Shown: positions 13,736 to 26,722, counted from the first letter of the stretch. The stretch is 64,000 bases of DNA from Sipunculus nudus (GCA_026874595.1 CM049309.1:49700079-49764078); one strand, 5' to 3'. Made by a program: numbers and translations. The notes: a model not told the origin generated them from the sequence alone.

Positions 13736-14842
13736 TTAATAGTTTTTTTCTCATTTTCCCAACGGGGTGCTGTTGGAAGGGCATGATTTTTATATAAAAG
13801 TAAGCTCTTATGATATTTATTGAAGCAATACAAGTTGACGGAAAAAGGACGTGCCAAATATGCAAGGCAACACCAAATAAAATTAGAAAGCTAAAGGGTG
13901 GACACTTGCCCCCTGACCACATGACATCACTGGTTAAGAGTGAGCGTGACTGAGTACTGCTTTGCTAAATTGTTTTGCTGCTAAATATACATAAACATTT
14001 GCAATAATATGTGTACATATCATGCTCTATGGCTTATTTGGCTGAATGTAAAAGTTTCCAGTAAAACCATTCCGCCACACGTTCTTACATCTCAACTTCA
14101 CCTGTTTTATACGTTTTTATGGTTTCTGTGTACATAAACATAATGCACGTGTGGCTGTTAACCATAACAAGACTTCATGACCAGAGGTTCTATATTGCGC
14201 ACGCACGAAAACTCTCTAACGAGGAGAAGAAACAAGAAAGGAGGAACACAGAAGAGACACGGCCTAGAAGCTTGAACAAAATTTTGATTCATGAAGTTGG
14301 GTGGTACTGCCACCAGGTGGCGTGAGCGGTATGTCTATCCTTTGCGCCACTGGTCGCGCTCGGTGCAAGTGCATTTCTGCTGTAGCACAGAATTAAGTAA
14401 ACTATTTAGAACGAATCATTAACAGATACCATAATATTTTTAATAGAAAACACTTCATTTCATGTACATTTCACGTGCCAGGTATGTAAATAAGTCCCTG
14501 TAAGGAATGTCATCACTTAAGGCCTGTGTGACTTTTTCGTTACCGTTGAGAACCTGACAGTCGATATCCTGTGACCATTGAATCAGAGATGATTAACTAA
14601 ACTAAAGAGATCAAATAAACGCGATTCCTTATCTGTGACAAATTTACTGCAAGAATAATTTCCATATACGCCACCAGATGTCTCCCAATCTCGAACAGAA
14701 TTTCTGGCCCTTTTTTTTTTTTTAATAATAATTGACAGGGCAGCAGATTTCGTTCGCAATCGGGGGTTAGGAGACTTTACTCCCTTGGCCCTTGTAACGG
14801 GGTATTCATCATTTAACCATCACCCCATTTTTTTAATATAGT

Positions 14843-14990
<148 letters not shown>

Positions 14991-16916
14991 CAGTCCTGGA
15001 GGGTTTGAGGACGAGTGTTTTCAGTGAATCGTGGCTGTCGTGTGTGTGTATCGGCTGAGAGGTTTGGGCGTGGAAGGGTTGTCCCCCTACTGCGGTGATG
15101 GATTTTTTTAAAATTTTAATTATAATTTAATCAATATTAAAGTAATTAGAGAATAAAATAACAGGGAATACTATCGATTCAGGCACCAACAAGAAGTTAA
15201 AAACCTGCATGATTTTTTTTGGCCTTATTGCTGAGTATCACAGTATCGTGAAAACGGGGGAATCGTATCATATTGTGAGTCATTTTGATGTTTTATTTGT
15301 GTACACTGCATTTCTTTGATATTTGGTAAATTGGCGACATAATGACACATTTTTGTTAGTAACTTTTAAATTATCGCTATTTGCATTTAGAGGCTATATT
15401 AAATGGCAAAATTACACTCATTTAATTAGCAAAAGGTGGGGGATATAACATGGTATTGGTTTGTTTCCTCTGAGTGAAAAAAGTGTGATGGATGTCCCCC
15501 CCCCCCCACCCTAACCGGCCCCCATCGCATTGCGCTAATGATTATCATGTAATAGCTGGAATAATGCACAAAATATGCTAAGGAAACGTAAACATTCATG
15601 ACAAAAATTAACATTTATATTTTGCAGCCGTCTGGTTCGTCATATATAATCTTGTGGCCAAGCAACACGACGTCCGTCTTGGGTTGCCAGCCTCATTTCA
15701 CAGTTACATTTTTTTGTATAGAATATTTATGACACTAAACAGCCAATCACCAGCTTTTAAATGTTTGAGCATTTTACCAGTGACCTTGCCCTTCATCAGT
15801 CAGGTTGAGATGTTGTAAAAAGATTATTGATTTTATTGAGTGAAGTAAATATTTGGCAAGGTATGGTTTTAGTTTCATTCTAGTTATTTAGATCGATGCC
15901 TCGTTCTTCAATACAACTCACGATTACTAACTGACTTATCAATTTTTGAAATATCTTGGATTTTCAAAGGACACAACGTATTTTATGGCGATGATGGCAT
16001 GTTCCGCTGTAGTTCCCTATAAGAAGATTAATATCAATTATAAAGTAGATTGGAAAGATATCTAGGTTTTAAAGGCACCCATCAGAGAATCAAGAAATAT
16101 CCACAGATTCTGGTTCATTTGATTATTTCAGATCAATTATAAATTGACTATATAAGTAGAGCATCGTTTATCCGAACATATAAACACATTGAAACTGACA
16201 AGCCTGTTGGATACAGTCCGGGGGAGCAGGGTTATCCTTTAATTAGAACAAATAAAATTTAAAGCCTGGGATTCCTCAGTCAAGCCCAAATATTGACGTA
16301 TCAGATCGCGCCCGGTCCACGTTTTTAACACTTGTGTATAAATACAGATAGGAGTTAGTCAACAGTTTCAGGGCAACATTTTGGCAGGTTCCATTTAATT
16401 TCACAGAGAAGACGCCATTTTTTGTGTTGATCAACATGCTTTGTACGTGATTAGGGCCCTTTAACACCCGTGTGCTGCTCTCAAACACAAAGGTAAAATG
16501 ACTTTGTATTTAATCTGCTTAACCATGGGAAGGTTGTTATGACAGTTTACTTATACAATTATATCTTGGTAATATTTGTAAAAAATAAATTAACATTATA
16601 GGCATAATTAGTAACCACATAAAACCGGATAAATATATCAAAATACCAGCCATAACGATAACTAGAGTCCTGATTTTGCACCTAAGTATACTTATATGGA
16701 ATTACACGGACTCAAATAAACGAGTATACTTCATTCTTACAACACTGATACAAATGTTGATACTCTGCCGATTATCGTCATTGACCAATAATCGATATAA
16801 ATTTGTGATCAGACAAGGATTGCCTTATCATCCCATGTATCATCTGTGAGTCCTCCAAAATGTCCTGCAAATCTGGGCATGATAAACTAACGCGGAGGAA
16901 AACATCACCCTTCTTG

Positions 16917-17800
16917 TCAGAAATTATCATTCCCATTCAACATTTTCTGTTCCTGTACATTACTCGTTGTATATTCTGTGTTACGACATGTTATATCCAC
17001 TTTTTAGTCAGTGCGAAAATTGATTTGATAAAGGCCTGGAATTGCGACAGGAAAGTACTCGGAGAAAGTGTGATGGCCATGCATTAGACCCGTGACTTTT
17101 AAGTACATGCCGGAGGTACGCTCTGAGAATGACCACGCCCTCATCCGCAAATTATAGTAGGGTACAGATACTCTATACTTGGTTTCGAACTCAATAACTC
17201 TAACGTAATAAATGCTGCAGAAAAAGGGGAGCCGTTACTCAAGGTCTAGACCATCTATCTATATTAAGCAGACACGTTGTCGTACTATTTTTATCAGTTT
17301 TGTATCCTTTAATGGTACCCAGCATGCAGCTGATGCCCTCTCGTATACAGCTGCGTCTCTCAGTTTATGAATTCACATAGAGCTATTAAACTCTTATCAG
17401 TGGTATTTAGATTAAACTCAGATGAAAGAAACACATCGACCAGATGTTGCATAAAGATAAGTATATTTTAAATTCTTTAAGGCCCAGAATAAATATCTCG
17501 GTCAAAATACCGAGCGTAGGAGACTCAGAAGCTATGAACACAACTAGATATTTTCTGAAAAGCCAATGGAATTCAATTAATGCGTTTGTACGTGTGAGTG
17601 TATACGTGTACGCTTGAGGTACTTACGGCATGTATGCCCTGTCGTTTATGCACGGAATTAGGCGATTCTTTTTCATACCGTCTGTTGGTATTTATCATAC
17701 GATTTTAGTCACTTTATTGTTTTGGTCACACTTTTGCTTTCATTCTGGGCCATAAAATGATCTACAGTTCCCTTTATAACTAAAGAACTTTTTCCTAGAC
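16917..17800 (+). repeat. Duplicated block P, copy 1
   Basis: Matches 23041-23950 in the same orientation, including the shared strings CTCGGAGAAAGTGTGATGGC, CCCTCATCCGCAAATTATAG and CATGCAGCTGATGCCC. By eye most positions agree, with many substitutions and small indels. No coding sequence recognised. Confidence 0.8.
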
Positions 17801-18130
17801 ATGTGAATCATTTTTATTATATATTAACTTTAACTAAGGTTAATTTGACAACTACATCACTGTATGTATCCATTTATAGCACAAATCGTTTAATAAGAGA
17901 GTGAATTGATACAATGTAGCAAAGAGAGGTGTCAAGACAAAGACAAATATATAAGGTCACTGGTCACGAGACCTCGCCATGTGGTCTGAACATCGGCCTT
18001 GAAAGGGCCGAACCCTGGTTTAAAGTTCATGCTTACGTCTGAAGCATGGTTCGGAGTTTAACCCAGGAACGCCAATAGAAGTGGTTCAGACTTCATAAAT
18101 CTTGCTTAAGGATTACAATACGACACCCGC

Positions 18131-18196
18131 TTCAGTGGTTCTGGTTAGAGCACAGAGCTCAAAGCCGGGAGATATTGAGTTTTATTCGCTGTGGAG
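18131..18196 (+). repeat. tRNA-like (SINE-head) sequence in unit 1
   Basis: TGGTTCTGGTTAGAGC resembles an RNA polymerase III A box, and GAGTTTTATTCGC about 30 bases on resembles a degenerate B box. The spacing fits a tRNA-derived SINE head. It does not fold as a functional tRNA gene. Confidence 0.4.
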
Positions 18197-18895
18197 GAGA
18201 ATTTTCAGACACCCAGGCTAAGACTATTCCCGATCATAAACATTTAAACGCGCCTTTACCTTCCCATATTTTTTGTACGTATTATGCAAAGTTATCTGAA
18301 AGTAGGCAATTATTTTTTTATAAAGGCTTTTTCAATCTTACGTAGAGCTGCTTGTCCCTCTGTCCGCCGATATCGCCACCTGGTGGGTAAACTTGAAACA
18401 ACTGGTAGTAACATGAATGACCGTCTTATGTCGAGTGATCGTACCAAGGGTGAGAGCTCTTCGAGGTGAATGGGAAGACTGTAGTCATCATGTCGTGTTT
18501 CACTTACAAACGAATGTATGGGATATTTAGGTGGCAGGACCCGCAGGTGGGGTACACAAAGCCTGGTTGAGGCCAGGATAACCGTACGTGTTTCCGCCCT
18601 GTCACGTATTCCAAAACATGAAAGGAGTTCTGCAGATATACATGGTACTTGTGAAGCCAGCATTAAAAATGGAGGTGATCACCTTCACACACAAAAATCA
18701 TAATGAATAAAACTTATTAAAAAATACGAATATAAGAAAATGAATATTCAAGGAAAAAATTTCCGGTGTCAGTGCCTCCCTTTTTCAATATTATGGATCC
18801 GTACTTGCATGGCCTATGGAGTGGTACCTGGTACGACTCCTTGTTGATGGCAAGCTGGCCTCGTGCGACAATATCTTATCAGTGACTCTTGTTTA

Positions 18896-18897
<2 letters not shown>

Positions 18898-18948
<51 letters not shown>

Positions 18949-18956
18949 GTATATAT
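18898..18956. repeat. (TA)n microsatellite
   Basis: TA tract with two single-base interruptions, inside the 1.6-kb unit 1. Confidence 0.9.
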
Positions 18957-19015
18957 CACAAGGCCAAAGGTAAATGTTCTTATTATGTAGAACAAAACAT
19001 ATTTCATATAAACAC

Positions 19016-19017
<2 letters not shown>

Positions 19018-19071
<54 letters not shown>
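19018..19071. repeat. (TA)n microsatellite
   Basis: Second TA tract of unit 1, about 26 units. Confidence 0.9.
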
Positions 19072-19073
<2 letters not shown>

Positions 19074-19741
19074 TTCATACACGAATGTATAAACCTATTA
19101 AATAGTACAAAATAATTTATTCCTCTTTTACGCAAATAAAATAGTCTACGAAGAGAGAAGAATATCTGAACTGTCTAAGAAAAAATTATCAAAGCGTACT
19201 CTATAGTCAAACCAGAGCCTGTGTATATTACGTACGAGGAAACAAATTAAGTTTTCCATCGGCATTTTGGATACAAGGCCTACTAATTATTGTCGTGCCA
19301 CTATGTACGTGGCATTTTTAATACACACGTACCTCCAAATATTTGTATCAGTTGATGTAACAGCTATAACTGATAAGGACGTATTTTATTTATTTAATTT
19401 TTTTTTGCCGATGATGAGAATGGCTATTCCTCTCATGTGTATACGGGGGTTTCATGGTTAAACTACATCACTGTATGTACCCATTTATAGCACAAATCGT
19501 TTAATAAGAGAGTGAAATTATACATTGTAGCAAAGAAAGGTGTCAAAACCAAGACAAATATATAAGGTCACTGGTCACGAGACCTCGCCATGTGGTCTGA
19601 ACATCGGCCTTGAAAGGGCCGAACCCTAGTTTAAAGTTCATGCTCACGTCTGAAGCATGGTTCGGTGTTTAACCCAATTACACCGGTGGAAGTGGTTAAG
19701 ACTTCATAAATCTTGCTCAAGGATTACAATACGACACCCTC

Positions 19742-19807
19742 TTCTGTGGTTTAGGCTTAGAGCACAGAGCTCAAAGCCGGAAGATATTGAGTTTGATTCT
19801 CCGTGGA
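19742..19807 (+). repeat. tRNA-like (SINE-head) sequence in unit 2
   Basis: TGGTTTAGGCTTAGAGC (A-box like) and GAGTTTGATTCTC (B-box like, closer to the GGTTCGANNCC consensus than in unit 1) occupy the same place as the copy at 18131. Confidence 0.4.
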
Positions 19808-20533
19808 GCAGACTTTTCATCGTCATCCAGCCTAAGACTATTTCCGAAAGAAAAAATTTTAACTCGCCTTTACTTTCCAATATTTTTTACGTATTATGCA
19901 AATCAAAATTATCTAAAAGTAGCCAGTTATTTTTTTTTATAAAGGCTTCTTCCATCTCACGTACAGCTTGCTTGTCCCTCTGTCCGCCGATATCCCCAAC
20001 TTGAAACAACTTGTAGTAACGTGAGGGACCGTCTTATATCAAGTGATCGTACAAAGGCGACACGTAGAGTAGTTATCACCAAGGGTGAGAACTCTGCAAG
20101 CTGAATGGGAAGACTGTAGTCAGCAAGTCGTGTTTAACTCAAAAACGAATGCGCCTTTCGGGGGTTTGAGGTGGCAGGACCCGTATGCGGGGTACACAGA
20201 GCCTGCTTTAGGCCAGGATAACATGTCCCCCCCCCCCTGTCACGTATTCCGAAACATACATGGAATTCTGTTGATATACATAGTACTTGTGAAGCCAGCA
20301 TTAAAAATGGAGATGGTCACCTCCACACACAAAAAAATTAAATAAAACTTAATAAAAAAAAATACGAAAATGAATATTCAAGGAAATAATTTCCGGGTCA
20401 GTGCCTCCCTCTTTCAATATTATGAATCTGTCCCTGGTAGTGCTCGGCAAATGGAGTGGTACCAGGTACGACTCCTTGTTGTTGAGTTGGCAAGCTGGCC
20501 TCATGGGACAATCTTATCAGTGAATCTTGTTTA

Positions 20534-20535
<2 letters not shown>

Positions 20536-20582
<47 letters not shown>
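20536..20582. repeat. (TA)n microsatellite
   Basis: TA tract of unit 2, at the place matching the first tract of unit 1, followed by an AC/CA-rich stretch and a short second TA tract to about 20647. Confidence 0.9.
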
Positions 20583-20584
<2 letters not shown>

Positions 20585-21326
20585 GTCACATTTTACAAAC
20601 AAACACACACACACACAATCACACACACATATATATATATATATACATTTTGTACACGAATAAATCAACCTATTAGATAGTACTAAATAATTGATTCCCC
20701 TTTTACGCAAAAAAATTAGTCTTGGAAGAGAGACAATATCTAAACTTAAAAATATGATGAAAGCGTACTTAATAGTCAAACCAGAGCGTGTGTATATTAC
20801 GTACGAGTAAACAAAATTTTCCATCGGCATTTTGGGAATAAGGCCTACTAATTATTGTCGTGCCACTATGTGCGTGGCATTTTATAAACAAACGTACCTC
20901 CAAATAATTGTATCAGTTGATATAACAGCTTACTGATAAGGACGTAGTTGTTTTTGTTTTTTTTTTTGTTTTTTTTTTTTTTTGGCCGATGAAGAGAATG
21001 GCTATTCCGCTCAAGTGTCTATACGGGGGTTTATGGTTGATATGTAGAGTTGCTGGTGTCGGATCTGTGGGTGCGTAGGTTTATCTGCATGATGGATGTG
21101 TGCATGCATGTGCTGTTGCTGCATGTGCTGTGTCGCCCCTGGGGATGGGCTGCCCGTGGTGCTGGGTGGCTGCTTGATATCCGCTTAATTGGATTATATG
21201 ACCTTATCAAAATTTATAACACCTACCCTACCTTTCATATTCTCCTAAAGACCTAATATTTACCAATTCTAAAAGTTGGAAACACGTTTCATGGTTCAAA
21301 CTAAATCGCCATTTTGTCCCATTTCT

Positions 21327-22060
21327 AGCTCAGCTGACTATATGTCAACTGAGCTATAGTTATGGTCTATTGTCCGTCGTCCGTCAGTTCGTCCCTCCGT
21401 TAGACAGGCACGTTATGAAACAGTTAGACCTACGAATCCAAAATTTGGCATATACTACTACTAGATGTCCCTAAAACCTTCTACCAAACCGAAAAATGGT
21501 TCACTACAACTTCGTTCTTTCGAGAAATTAAGGAAAAACCTCAATTTTCAATCAAAAACCGATTTTCAGACCATAGGACTGCTTTAATTCAAAACCACCT
21601 ATCTGTTTTATTCTTAACATTTACCATAAATATTCTCCTTTATATTTCCTATATACATGCCAGAAATCTATTCTGTATTGTGTAATTTCTTAACGTTATG
21701 GGCCCGAACATAATGAACTTTGTAAAAAATCAGGAATACCTACTTTAAATGATAATTATTGAAGATAGGTTCTTCTTTTATATAACTTTATTTAATCAAG
21801 ATTCAAATGTATATTAAAAATTAGATCTGAATTTTGTAATTGTTTTAAAGTTATTAGCAAAATAAAATTAATACCTTAAACTATGCCCAACTGAAACCAT
21901 AGCAGGTTTTTTTTCCTTGTAAGTATTGTTGAGTTATTTTTCACAGCATGTAAATGTTAGTAATTATTCTGTTTAAATATGACATTTGAAAATAAAAAAT
22001 TGCTAAAAAACAAGGCTAGTTATTGAATTTATTTTAAGGCTCTATAGTAGTCACTTGCTT
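21327..22060 (+). mobile_element. Element with CTGAGCT terminal hairpin (second copy)
   Basis: AGCTCAGCTGAC and GTCAACTGAGCT (21327-21355) form a hairpin followed by GTCCGTCGTCCGTC, the same start as the larger element at 44643. The downstream body is AT-rich and lacks the satellite array. The right boundary is a guess. Confidence 0.45.
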
Positions 22061-22352
22061 TGTCCAAATGCAGGCAGGCCACTTCTGGTCACTGGAGGTC
22101 AGCTATGCCAAGGTACCTGATTTGTAATGGGTCACTGGGGGAGATCCCCTGCTGTGACAGGTGTAGAGTTATTCTCATATCTAACTACTCGAAAACCGTA
22201 TAAAAGACAAAGGACTCCTGTGCGGTTCACCATATCAGCAGCTTAAAGACTAACTGTAACCATAATTATCTGAAAAAAGGTGGTTTATAGTCAATACTAT
22301 CTATAATAGTATCTTTAATATCTGTGGGTTTCTCTGTTTAATAGCATGCGTA

Positions 22353-22358
<6 letters not shown>

Positions 22359-22423
<65 letters not shown>

Positions 22424-22425
22424 GA

Positions 22426-22466
<41 letters not shown>
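22359..22466. repeat. Two (TA)n tracts with AGGTAGAG spacer
   Basis: Two TA tracts (to 22418 and from 22427) are separated by AAGGTAGAG, and the second is followed by the same AAGGTAGAG, so the unit (TA)n-AAGGTAGAG is itself duplicated. It lies next to the candidate ribozyme. Confidence 0.9.
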
Positions 22467-22471
<5 letters not shown>

Positions 22472-22536
22472 GAGTTACCCTCCGTTGTTAAGTGCTCTAT
22501 GGCCTACAGACTAGGCCAGAGCGGTTTTACACTCAA

Positions 22537-22610
22537 GAAAAACAACACTGTTTATTCACAACAGTTTGTTTCACGGGATGCAACCCGATCATCAGGTGAA
22601 TGTGGTTAGA
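22537..22610 (-). ncRNA. Candidate hammerhead ribozyme core
   Basis: On the minus strand CTGATGA (complement of 22589-22595) is followed by a hairpin with a CGGG/CCCG stem and six-base loop, then GAAAC (complement of 22568-22572). This is the order CUGAUGA - stem II - GAAA of hammerhead ribozymes. The following minus-strand bases can form a stem III from GAAACAAACTG pairing with CAGTGTTGTTTTTC, ending in a UUC that could be the cleavage triplet. Against activity: the first stem II pair is U opposite U where G-C is usual, and I cannot resolve a good stem I. Hammerheads are known in Penelope-like elements and small retrozymes of animals, and a (TA)n tract lies next to it. Probably a decayed terminal part of such an element. 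Confidence 0.45.
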
Positions 22611-22940
22611 ATGGAGCTAACGGCGTGGTTTGAAAAGCCGAGACTTTACGAGATTACGAGATTACGATGCTTTGTGTGTATCGGGAGGAGCAGGTGAAAG
22701 ACTGACACTGATCCTATTGTCCTCGGGGGCACAATAGGATTGGTCGGGGTACACGTACGATACTGGAACATAACAGGGCAAAGAGGTTTGTTGTTGTTTT
22801 AATGTTTATATTTAAACAAAGATATTTTACCAGGATGCCCAACTAGCATAGTAAGCTGATTTTAAATAGGGTCCTGGGTACAGTGAACATTTCAGTAGTA
22901 TACACATATGATATAAAATACACATATACTTTGAAAATAC

Positions 22941-23000
22941 ACAATATAAAAGGCAAATATACAATATAAAAGGCAAATATACAATATAAAAGGCAAATAT
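22941..23000. repeat. 20-bp minisatellite, three copies
   Basis: Three identical copies of ACAATATAAAAGGCAAATAT in tandem, just before block P copy 2. Confidence 0.95.
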
Positions 23001-23040
23001 ACTATACTCATACCAAGTGGACTCAACTTGATACACCCTG

Positions 23041-23950
23041 TCAGAAGTCATTATTTCCCATTTAACATCTTCTGCTACTGTACATTACTAGCTGCATGTA
23101 TACCCTTTGATTCGACATGTCATATCCACTTTTTAGTCTGTACGCAAAATGGTTTGATAAAGGCCTGGAAATACGACCGGAAAGTACTCGGAGAAAGTGT
23201 GATGGCCATGCATTAGACCCGTGTCTTCCAAGTAGATGCCGTGAGAACGCTCTGAGGATGACCGAGCCCTCATCCGCAAATTATAGTAGGATACAGAGAC
23301 TCTATACTTGGTTTCGAACCCATTAACTAGACGTTATAAATGCTGTAGAAAATGAGCAGTCGTTACCAAAGATCTATAGGTCATCTATATTAAGTACCTA
23401 GACATACTTTTATCAATTAATGGTTCTAAGCATGCAGCTGATGCCCCTCTAGTACAGCTGATTCTAAATTTATGAATTCATATATCATGGGTAATTAGAT
23501 TAAATTTACATTGACCATATAATCCATATGAAAGAAACACATCAACCAGATGCTGCATTAAGCTAAGTATTGATTTTTCAGTTTACACGATAGAAGTATA
23601 TTAGTATTTTAATTCCCTAAATGCTTGGAAGAAAAATATTCATCTTTATACAGAGCATGGGAAACCGAAAGGTTATGAATATGACGTGATATTTTTGTAA
23701 GAATCCCATGGCATTCATTTGATATGTTTGTTTGTATGTGCGCATAAGGTACGTGTGTCATAAACTGAATGTCGTTCAGGCATGAAAGGAAATCTCTTAT
23801 AAGATACCATCAGTGGGCATTCACCATATAATATGATTTTGGTTACCTTATTGTTTTCGTCATTCTTTCGCTTTGAACCTGGGCCATTCCCTGAGATAAA
23901 TTTATCTTCGATTAAAGTCCCCCCCCCCCCAACTTAAGAAATTTTTCCCG
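23041..23950 (+). repeat. Duplicated block P, copy 2
   Basis: Second copy of the block at 16917-17800. It ends in a C run and CTTAAGAAATTTTTCC, the equivalent of the end of copy 1, and then runs into a piece similar to the tail of the 1.6-kb unit (23958-24090). Confidence 0.8.
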
Positions 23951-23957
23951 TATCAGC

Positions 23958-24090
23958 GACAATCTTATCAGCGAATGTCCAAAACAAGTTCGGTACAAGA
24001 TCTATAAATGTAGAGCAAAACATATATATCAAACATTTAGTACACGAATAAATAAATAAATATTGTATAAATAAAAAGCAATACTTAGAC
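23958..24090 (+). repeat. Partial third copy of the 1.6-kb unit tail
   Basis: Contains ACAATCTTATCAGYGAAT, then an AAAACATAT stretch and a TACACGAATAAATAA segment in the same order as the tail of units 1 and 2, with most of the (TA)n missing. It follows directly on block P copy 2. Confidence 0.5.
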
Positions 24091-24646
24091 AAAAAAAAAA
24101 TAAAAGGTATGGTTCTCAGGCACCGCTCGCGTCAATTTTAACATCATACATTTTTATTTTCATTTTCATTTTTCATGAAGATAAAATAATACAATTTTGA
24201 AAAGACTTCCTTTGTAATGTAGGTCTTTTACCTGTTTTGCAAAATTATTCTTTTATTATCATGCTTATCATATGACATTTTTATAGAAACATACAAATAA
24301 TGGTAAAAAAAAACCGCCCGCCCGCACTAATTTCTGAAAAAAGTACCTGAGAACCATACCTTTTTTGCCTAAAATTATGACTAAAGATTCGAGAGCCCAT
24401 CAAAAGCTTAGTATTTATGACCCTGACAGCCCCAAATTTTCATGGGTGAATAAAAAACAACACGTATACTGCCAGATTTAAGTCATTCCTAAATTTTGCC
24501 TCTGACGTCACGCTTTGCACCAGGCAATCATATCAGGCCCGAGTCTGGGTGCAATGTTCGCATCACATAAACCCCCCGTGCTGATACGTTTACCTAACCT
24601 ATATAAATATATATATATTGCTGTATCAAATCAAGTTTTGTTTTAC

Positions 24647-26106
24647 TACCGTAAACCCTGTTTTTACAGCTGCACGTCTATTTATAGCCGCAACCTGAGT
24701 TTGCAAGGTCTCTTAAAGGAGCTCCCACTAAGGTCAAATACTTAAACAAAAAACATAAAGGCCGCAACCCGACTTTCTCTCTATGGTCTCGGGGTAGCGA
24801 TAATCAGCTGCACTTAGCTTACTATGTTGCTTTAATGAAGACAAGAATAAAAAGTATTAATTACAGAGGTTAAATTTGTTGCCAGATTACTGATTTTAAA
24901 GATATTTTATGCTCGAGATAGGGGAAAAATATCTGAATGTTACAAACGACTTTTGCACATGGACGAGCAGGCATTTATCAGAAAAGTAACGATTCCCCGA
25001 ACGATCGTTTCGTTTGTATTGTGGTTACGTAAAACGCTTCTTTGCATGTATGTGCAAATGTCAAAGGCCATTGCATGAACACTGAATTGAGGTTTATATA
25101 TACATTTATTTAAGCAAAAAGCCTTAATACTATCCACTATTAGGCACGGCCACGCAGTAGCGTTAAAAGGGCGACCTGATGGTTAAGACTGCTGAATCTG
25201 TCAGATTTTCAACCTGCCCTAACTTAATCAAGGCTCGTGGTATGAATATAAAAAAAAATTGTAAAACCTTGATATGTAAATGTTTCATGCTATATATAAA
25301 TTGTTATAAAAATCTTGGTAATTGTCATCAAATAATACGTTTAAAACACCCTTGCTGTAACACACAGCGGCCCACTTCGTTGTGCATGTTCAAGCAAAAT
25401 TGAAAACAATGCCTAAATTAAACTCATTTGCGGCATTATTTAGCAATATTTATTTGTTTAGAAAGTAAAAGTTCCAAACAAGAAAACAGCACGGCATATA
25501 AGGCCTATAAAATCTTATAAATCTGTATATTCACCAAATTCAATCGGTCATGGTGACACATTCTACCATTTACATGTATATTCACAAGCGGGTTTCCCTC
25601 TAACAGTATTTAAATGCATACATTATATCTGTGATTGTATAAAAAAGTGATAAACTTAAAGTAAACAACATTGAATCCTAGGCAATGCGGCTCCGTGAAA
25701 GTCATGAACGGTTGAACGGTAAATTGTGTTTGTCCAACAGACGTCACTACCAGTCCTCGCTTAAATAATCTCATTCATTTTAATCTCGTATTCAGTGTTG
25801 TTGTTGTTCAATGTTAACATTTTAAAATGACTATTTGTATACAAATAATTATTGTACTTTATATGAACATTTAGACTATGCAATTTATACAATAATATTT
25901 TGACTACGAGGAGTATTTCCTCTGTGGTGTGCGCTTGATCTCCTATTATCACCATATAGGAGTGCCGTGTCCGGGAGACAGTTCTTCTCACAGTTTATTC
26001 AGATAAACCATCTATTTAAGGCCGCATCCTGAGTTCAGAAAAAAATTGAGATTTTCGATTTTGAGTTTGTTTTAAGGCCGCGGCGATAAAAACCAGATTT
26101 ACGGTA
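24647..26106. mobile_element. 1.46-kb TIR DNA transposon, non-autonomous
   Basis: The left end TACCGTAAACCCTGTTTTTA and the inverse of the right end (TACCGTAAATCTGGTTTTTA) are near-identical terminal inverted repeats. Subterminal motifs of the type GGCCGCAACCTGAG occur at both ends. No transposase frame is seen inside. Superfamily not assigned; no clear target duplication beyond TA-like bases. Confidence 0.55.
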
Positions 26107-26722
26107 ATTGACCTTTTCCATGAGCATGCGCACTGCGCGTCTTTGAGCAGAGTTCGGAACTGCAGGGTTCGGGACATCTGACCTCCGCATGTGAACTAGC
26201 GATAGTGGAGACGATGATATCAAGTATTGAGGTGACTAATATAAATATATACTAAATAAAATGCAACTATATTATAGCTAGATCGCTTCATATTTTTGTT
26301 ATATGATCAGGAATAAAGGAATTGACATCATTATTTTGTTAACGTAGCCTACGTAGCATGGATTGTCAGGTAGATGTCAGGTATATGCAGAGACGTTCAA
26401 AACATAAGCTTTTCTCCCAGTTGAACCCTGTTTCGGTCAGCTTATCACGGTTGCCAAGGAACCTACAAGTTTTATCAATGCAACAGGTCCAAAAACACAA
26501 CCGCTTTTGCCGTGGACTGCCATGCATGTTTTTGCTCAGCCGTGACAACCCGACTCAGTAGGCACTCGGATATTTGGGCTGGTAAGCGCGCCAGTAATCT
26601 AGTCGTAATGCCAGTGGCTCGATATGACGCTAGTTTATGCTAACAACCCCGAATCATACATGTCAAATATCTCCGAAAGGTGTCGCTAGTAAATGGAAAA
26701 GGTCTATTAGTAAAATGCCCTG

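Larger units (their letters stand above)
17851..19461 (+). repeat. 1.6-kb tandem repeat, unit 1
   Basis: Starts ACTACATCACTGTATGTA and is followed directly by unit 2 at an offset of 1611 bases. Both hold a tRNA-like head, a segment with GTCCCTCTGTCCGCCGATAT, two (TA)n tracts and an end with ATACGGGGGTTT. A 117-codon minus-strand open frame (18310-18663) is broken in unit 2, so I do not call a gene. Confidence 0.85.
19462..21038 (+). repeat. 1.6-kb tandem repeat, unit 2
   Basis: Second unit of the tandem pair, with the same order of landmarks. It differs from unit 1 by many substitutions, a T-rich expansion near 20947-20985 and different lengths of the (TA)n tracts. Confidence 0.85.

Noticed and set aside
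15786-15810. Second possible hammerhead core on the minus strand
   Set aside because: CTGATGA is present, but GAAAC is replaced by GTAAA and stem II is poor.
18310-18663. 117-codon minus-strand open frame in unit 1
   Set aside because: The homologous stretch in unit 2 is shifted by indels and broken, as expected for noncoding repeat.
18879-19115. Tyr-Ile repeat open frames at (TA)n tracts, here and at 20398, 22346 and 48384
   Set aside because: Translations of (TA)n microsatellites.
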